64,000 nucleotides of DNA from Luidia sarsii (taxonomy: Eukaryota; Echinodermata; Asteroidea; Paxillosida; Luidiidae): NCBI GenBank assembly GCA_949987565.1, contig OX465114.1:744001-808000 (forward strand), read 5' to 3'. The notes below the pieces were generated by a model. The model saw nothing but the letters and a program-made list of their open reading frames with translations, did no database searches and was not told where the DNA came from. Below are positions 60,401 to 64,000 of the stretch, piece after piece. Position 1 is the first letter of the stretch; each line of letters starts with the position of its first letter. The position numbers were made by a program, and so were the translations under genes.

Positions 60401-63400
60401 ACTCGAGATGAAGGTGTACAGAGCCACTGATACCCACAATTTAAGGTGGCTCGATGCTTATTGCACTGGCAATAGATCCCTAGACAACTGCTAAGATTTG
60501 ACCTCACAGCTGACGAATCAATCATGTTGGCAATGCTTAATTTCACAAAAAGCAAGGATAGAAATTGGTCAATCGTAATCACTGAGTGCAACATCCCCAA
60601 TAAGCATGTGACTACTTACTCTGATAATATTGCCTTGCCTAACAACTGAGACTAATATGGTTTCAAATCAGTCTGAATCTTTGGTGATATTAAGCTTGAA
60701 TCGTGTCATCATATTAGCTATTTCTGTACCTTTTCTTCTCGGTGTCGTCTTTCTTGTTCCTCCAGACGTTGTGTCTCCACTAGCTCCGCGTCTTAAGTTC
60801 TTCAAACTCTCGCTGCTGAGCGTTCAGATTGGCAAGCTCCTCCTCTTCCATCACCTCTAGAAGGGCCTGCTCGACTGTCTTGCTAACCAGAACCTCAATG
60901 ATGGGCTTCACCTCGATGTTGAAATCAAACAGCTGAAAAAAAAAAACCAACAGATATCAATTTATAAATGGACGTCCGAACTTACTCTAACTGTAAATGA
61001 TCAAACTCCCTCCCTGTCATAATATAAGAGTAATGTACAGCCTATCAAATCAATATAGAGTTTGCTTTTACAAAGTTAGCATATATACGTGTACGTTCAT
61101 CCAGAGGTCTCGGGTTCAAGTCTCGGTCAAGAGCCAATTTTTCAATTTGTTCCAAAGTTCCCAGTGAGTTTTTCCTTTGTTTGTTTGACTTGAATTGAAA
61201 AAGCTGCATCCACTTAAAAAAAATAGCACAGACAACTTTGACTGCACTGGTTTTGCACGGCTCTTTACTCAAGCAAAGACTAGTTGACTATTTAGGAAGG
61301 ATAACATCTAAGGGCTGGATAGCTCAGATGGAAGAGCGCTGGTGTGCCAAAGACTAGTTGAATATTTAGGAAGGATAACATCTAAGGGCTGGATAGCTCA
61401 GATGGAAGAGCACTGGTGTGCCAAAGACTAGTTGACTATTTAGGAAGGATAACATCTAAGGGCTGGATAGCTCATCAGATGGAAGAGCGCTGGTGTGCCA
61501 AAGACTAGTTGACTATTAGGGAAGGCAGCCATCTAAAGGCTTGATAGCTCAGATGGTAAGAGCACTGGTGTGCCAAAGACTAGTTGACTATTAGGGAAGG
61601 CAGCCATCTAAAGGCTTGATAGCTCAGATGGTAAGAGCACTGGTGTGCCAAAGACTAGTTGACTATTAGGGAAGGGAGCCATCTAAGGGCTTGATAGCTC
61701 AGATGGTAAGAGCACTGGTGTGCCAAAGACTAGTTGACTATTAGGGAAGGCCACCATCTAAGGGCTGGATAGCTCAGATGGTAAGAGCGCTGGTGTGCCA
61801 AAGACTAGTTGACTATTAGGGAAGGCCACCATCTAAGGGCTGGATAGCTCAGATGGTAAGAGCACTGGTGTGCCAAAGACTAGTTGACTATTAGGGAAGG
61901 CCACCATCTAAGGGCTGGATAGCTCAGGTGGTAAGAGCACTGGTGTGCCAAAGACTAGTTGACTATTAGGGAAGGCCACCATCTAAGGGCTGGATAGCTC
62001 AGATGGTAAGAGCACTGGTGTGCCAAAGACTAGTTGACTATTAGGGAAGGCCACCATCTAAGGGCTGGATAGGTCAGATGGTAAGAGCGCTGGTGTGCCA
62101 AAGACTAGTTGACTTTTTGGGAAGGCCACCATCTAAGGGCTGGATAGCTCTGATGGAAGAGCGCTGGTGTGCCAAAGACTAGTTGACTATTAGGGAAGGC
62201 CATCATATAAGGGCTGGATAGCTCAGATGGAAGAGCGCTGGTGTGCCAAAGACTAGTTGACTATTAGGGAAGGCCGCCATCTAAGGGCTGGATAGCTCAG
62301 ATGGGAAGAGCACTGGTGTGCCAAAGACTAGTTGACTATTAGGGAAGGATAACATCTAAGGGCTGGATAGCTCAGATGGAAGAGCACTGGTACGCACAAT
62401 CAGAGGTCTCGGGTTCAAATCCCGGTCAAGTCCAAGATTTCATTCGCCATTTTAAAAAATACATTTTAATTGATTAGGAATAAAGTGCAGCAACCGATTG
62501 AATGTGATACTTACATCGCCTTCATAAATCTGAGAAGCCACGTCCATGCCAGTTTTGGCCGGCACAAATAAGGGCGTGGGTGGGCGGTCCAAGAAGGCAT
62601 CGGTCTGGCATTCCACATCTGCCTCCTCAACTCTGTCACTCAGTTCTTCTAGGTAAAGCTCTGTCTGAACATCGATGTGTTTCCTTCCTTCAACGGGGTC
62701 AGGGGACCGTGGGCGAAGCTGGTCTTTCGCTCTCTTGGCAGCAATCTTACGCCTCCTGACCTCCTGTTGCCTCTGGATTTCAATGGGGTCTGGTTGAGCT
62801 GTCTGTGATATCAATGAGAAGAAAAAATGCAATCAGTCAATTTTCTGAACCAACTTTGAAGCCTTTCTGCTTCTGATTAAGTTGATGTAATGAAACATAT
62901 TTGTTTGCTTATGCCAATGAGTTAATGACTAGCCTTTTGGTTTCATTGAATCTGCTACCACAAATGCATATGTACAGCCCAATGCCAAATGAATTAGGTG
63001 TACAAATAGCAGGCATGATAAAAAATGGCCCTTATAAAACTTAGTGAAATTCTTATTTAAACTAAAAAAAAATTGAATTGTATTTCTGAATATGGTAGGT
63101 AGCCATGGCAGTGACCAAAAATGAAACTTACTCAAGTGAAAGACTATACAAACTCCTGCAGCAAAAACTTCATCAGATTCAACAGTCTTTATTAGAAATA
63201 TAATTGGTTGCTGAGTACAAATGCCGGTGCAATCGTCCACTTGTAAGGTAGGAAAGTGCTTCATGTTTTTTCCTCAATGTTTTCATGTTTTGGGGATCCA
63301 TTTCAAAGCTGGGTTTAAGGATAGTCGAAATTCAATTACAACGATCAATTAAAAGTAGATATAATGAATAATAACTTAAATACATACGGCGGGGAGTGTG

Positions 63401-63472
63401 TGCTGTGCATATGTGTTTCCACGCACGATGCGTCTGTCGTACATTATGTTGCCATAAGGAACCGTACCAGCC
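57346..63472 (-). CDS. RSPH3: Radial spoke head protein 3 homolog, 3' part of gene
   Basis: RSPH3 (RSP3) is a dimeric scaffold of the axonemal radial spoke in motile cilia and binds protein kinase A regulatory subunits. Six exons are placed from GT-AG borders and conserved peptides: 63388-63472, 62515-62802, 60730-60932, 59611-59860, 58756-58931 and 57346-57447. Diagnostic stretches include PYGNIMYDRRIVRGNTYAQ, KHIDVQTELYLEEL, ALLEVMEEEELANLNAQQRE, ARAFAQSYLADLIPSVFG and NGYFYDPVERDVESGFLPWL. All introns keep phase. About 365 residues are covered. The missing N-terminus lies beyond the window, since the first exon here starts in mid-codon. Exon 60730-60932 carries an apparent one-base deletion. 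The C-terminus is a short acidic Asp/Glu/Gly tail. Confidence 0.93.
57562..58380 (-). repeat. Intronic array of tRNA-like A-box units, minus orientation
   Basis: About 11 copies of a 75-bp unit in the last RSPH3 intron. Read on the minus strand each contains GGATAGCTCAGATGGAAGAG or GGATAGCTCAGATGGTAAGA, which resembles the 5' arm and A box of a tRNA (TAGCTCAGxxGGTAGAGC), followed by GGTGTGCCAAAGACTAGTTG. No B box occurs inside the array. Confidence 0.9.
58756..58931 (-). CDS. RSPH3: RSPH3 exon, DAIIRDVVKAR region
   Basis: 176 nt. Two bases complete the split Ala codon (GAC G/CT), then AIIRDVVKARAAEYFKLEES and an Ala/Glu/Gln-rich helix, ending ADGETE. Acceptor GAACACAG, donor GTAGGT, phase 0 exit. 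Confidence 0.92.
59012..59127. repeat. 116-bp hairpin repeat
   Basis: Inverted repeat with arms starting AATCTCAAAAGTTAGAGGGC and its complement, tip TTTGCCTTTGAG-like, in an RSPH3 intron. The core GGCCTGAxGTTTCGATCCTA also occurs as a single arm near 56310. Probably a small foldback repeat family. Confidence 0.75.
59281..59445 (-). mobile_element. tRNA-derived SINE with B box and two A-box units
   Basis: Minus strand: two A-box units (the first reads GCATAGCTCAGATGGTAAGA) followed by CAAAACAAGAGGTCTTGGG and GGTTCAAGTTC, a B box. This is close to the complete form of the repeat amplified elsewhere in the introns. Confidence 0.75.
59611..59860 (-). CDS. RSPH3: RSPH3 exon, most conserved core
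   Basis: 250 nt, starts phase 0 (acceptor TGATACACAG) and ends with one base of a codon before GTAAGT. Reads ERRMKQQREVLKKEKETTEK, then ARAFAQSYLADLIPSVFG, DNGYFYDPVERDVESGFLPW and GKSVLGRTMMD. The helix-rich core is characteristic of RSPH3 across ciliated eukaryotes. Confidence 0.95.
59881..60729. other. RSPH3 intron, mostly single copy
   Basis: Intron between exons 59611-59860 and 60730-60932. A short inverted repeat around 60020-60125 (GATCGCTAGGTCTGAAATCC and GGATTTCAGACTTAGCGATT) is the only structure noticed. Confidence 0.5.
60730..60932 (-). CDS. RSPH3: RSPH3 exon with apparent one-base deletion
   Basis: Acceptor TTTTTCAG, donor GTACAG. The first 47 codons read LFDFNIEVKPIIEVLVSKTV... 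to REFEELK. The last 60 nt, in another frame, read AELVETQRLEEQERRHREEK and join the next exon in phase 0. Two bases (60790-60791) lie between the frames, so 203 nt are present where 204 would keep the frame. As written, the first frame meets TAG within four codons. Both flanking exons are intact and conserved, so a sequencing or assembly error or a recent allele is more likely than an old pseudogene. Confidence 0.88.
61100..61220 (+). mobile_element. SINE tail with B box
   Basis: CAGAGGTCTCGGGTTCAAG followed by TCTCGGTCAAGAGCC and a body (TTTGTTCCAAAGTTCCCAG, TGACTTGAATTGAAAAAGC). It holds the B box and 3' body of the same tRNA-derived family, without its own A box. Confidence 0.7.
61270..62432 (+). 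repeat. Intronic array of tRNA-like A-box units, plus orientation
   Basis: About 15 copies of the 75-bp unit (AAAGACTAGTTGACTATTAG, ATCTAAGGGCTGGATAGCTC, AGATGGTAAGAGCACTGGTG) in a single RSPH3 intron, followed at 62402-62432 by one B box (GGTTCAAATCC within GTCTCGGGTTCAAATCCCGG). The last unit plus B box forms one complete SINE head. The array is the A-box half repeated. Orientation is opposite to the array at 57.6-58.4 kb. Confidence 0.9.
62515..62802 (-). CDS. RSPH3: RSPH3 exon, basic and QTELYLEEL region
   Basis: 288 nt, exactly 96 codons, phase 0 on both sides (acceptor ATATCACAG, donor GTAAGT). Begins TAQPDPIEIQRQQEVRRRKI and ends FVPAKTGMDVASQIYEGD. It includes a basic segment (RRRKIAAKRAK) and the conserved HIDVQTELYLEEL and ECQTD stretches. 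Confidence 0.93.
63388..63472 (-). CDS. RSPH3: RSPH3 exon with PYGNIMYDRR motif
   Basis: Acceptor TTTATTCCAG, donor GTATGT. One base completes a codon begun upstream, then 28 codons (AGTVPYGNIMYDRRIVRGNT... to TLPA). This is the family's conserved N-terminal core. No earlier exon was found in 63473-64000. Confidence 0.9.
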
Positions 63473-63593
63473 CTGGAATAAATCATCAAAGAAAATGTAT
63501 TAATTATGATATAAATCATATAATTACAGGAAACTGCTCTGAGTGAACATCCAATTTGGAGACTGGTTTCTTGGAATCTAACTGATACAGGCC

Positions 63594-63900
63594 TAGTTGC
63601 AGTGACCGTAACCCTCATCCTGTCGGAGGTCGCAGATCTGAAGTATAGTTACGAGACAGTTTGTACAAAATCTGAAGAACTTTTGGGACAGACTGGTGTC
63701 CAGATTTCCCCATTTTTTTACCCCTTTTGAAAATCACCACACACAATGTAAGGACTTGAATGTCATCTCGAATGTTAACTGAATGTAAGCAGACAACTCA
63801 AAACATCATGGAATGCATCGGAAAAACAATACACATACATACAGTGTACATGTACATGGACAACATGGTGCATGTACAGTACAGTCATGTACATTGTACA
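63594..63900. mobile_element. Partial relative of foldback element P
   Basis: Starts TAGTTGCAGTGACCGTAACC, then follows the left arm of the 23100-24425 element with scattered differences (CTCATCCTGTCGGAGGTC, CACCACACACAAT) as far as a TGTACA-rich tract at about 63840-63900. The mirrored right arm is not seen before the window ends. Confidence 0.7.
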
Positions 63901-64000
63901 GGGGGTTTCAAGTCAACTCGGTCCGATCCGTCCTATGGGATTTTTGTGAGCACATTTTCCCAAATAGAGTTGCCGACCAAGTTGGTCAAGGGCCGAGTTG
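63901..64000. other. Fragment shared with 1.7 kb and minisatellite-like end
   Basis: GGGTTTCAAGTCAACTCGG matches GGGTTTCATGTCAACTCGG near 1707-1725 inside the hAT-like element. The final bases (CAAGTTGGTCAAGGGCCGAGTTG) recall the GAGTTGG module. Confidence 0.4.

Noticed and set aside
61270..62432. Cluster of tRNA genes
   Set aside because: The units have an A-box-like 5' arm only. There is no anticodon arm or acceptor pairing, and only one B box at the end, so they are SINE-derived repeats.

Overview
This looks like nuclear DNA of an invertebrate animal. Genes are interrupted by GT-AG introns, intergenic DNA is dominated by minisatellites, foldback DNA transposons and tRNA-derived repeats, and the one confidently recognised gene encodes a motile-cilium protein. 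TGTACA-rich tracts and the repeat types fit a marine deuterostome such as an echinoderm, hemichordate or amphioxus, but that placement is inference. No bacterial operon, rRNA, intact tRNA gene or CRISPR array is visible.

Layout. 1-2.9 kb: AT-rich DNA split by a 1.96-kb non-autonomous hAT-like element. 2.9-19.3 kb: about 14.8 kb of one minisatellite (alternating 15- and 16-bp modules), twice interrupted by an identical spacer of about 0.8 kb, because a 5,621-bp block has been tandemly duplicated. 20.1-24.5 kb: long-armed foldback elements with 9-bp target duplications, nested in each other and inserted into a stretch resembling the minisatellite. 24.5-26.6 kb: AT-rich DNA with a tRNA-derived SINE.

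26.7-55.6 kb: a probable minus-strand gene or gene relic. It has a CpG-rich promoter and first coding exon (about 55.2-55.5 kb), two downstream exons in compatible phase (52.8 and 52.3 kb), a zone of tandemly repeated exon-like cassettes (27.3-49.2 kb), and a last exon with a poly(A) signal (26.7-26.9 kb). Cassettes of about 1.6 kb carry four exon-like islands in minus-strand order D-C-B-A. Eleven of them carry the same MITE at the same position, and they form dimers (3,193/3,197 bp) and 6,390-bp tetramers. I do not recognise the protein, and no single frame reads through all the cassettes. A separate pyrimidine-rich minisatellite lies at 51.0-52.0 kb, and foldback elements occupy 53.3-54.65 kb.

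57.3-63.5 kb: the 3' part of the radial spoke head protein 3 gene (RSPH3) on the minus strand, six exons with all splice phases compatible except for an apparent one-base deletion inside one exon. Its introns hold two arrays of tRNA-like A-box repeats in opposite orientation. The 5' exon(s) of RSPH3 lie beyond the window. The two minus-strand transcription units are head to tail, RSPH3 upstream.
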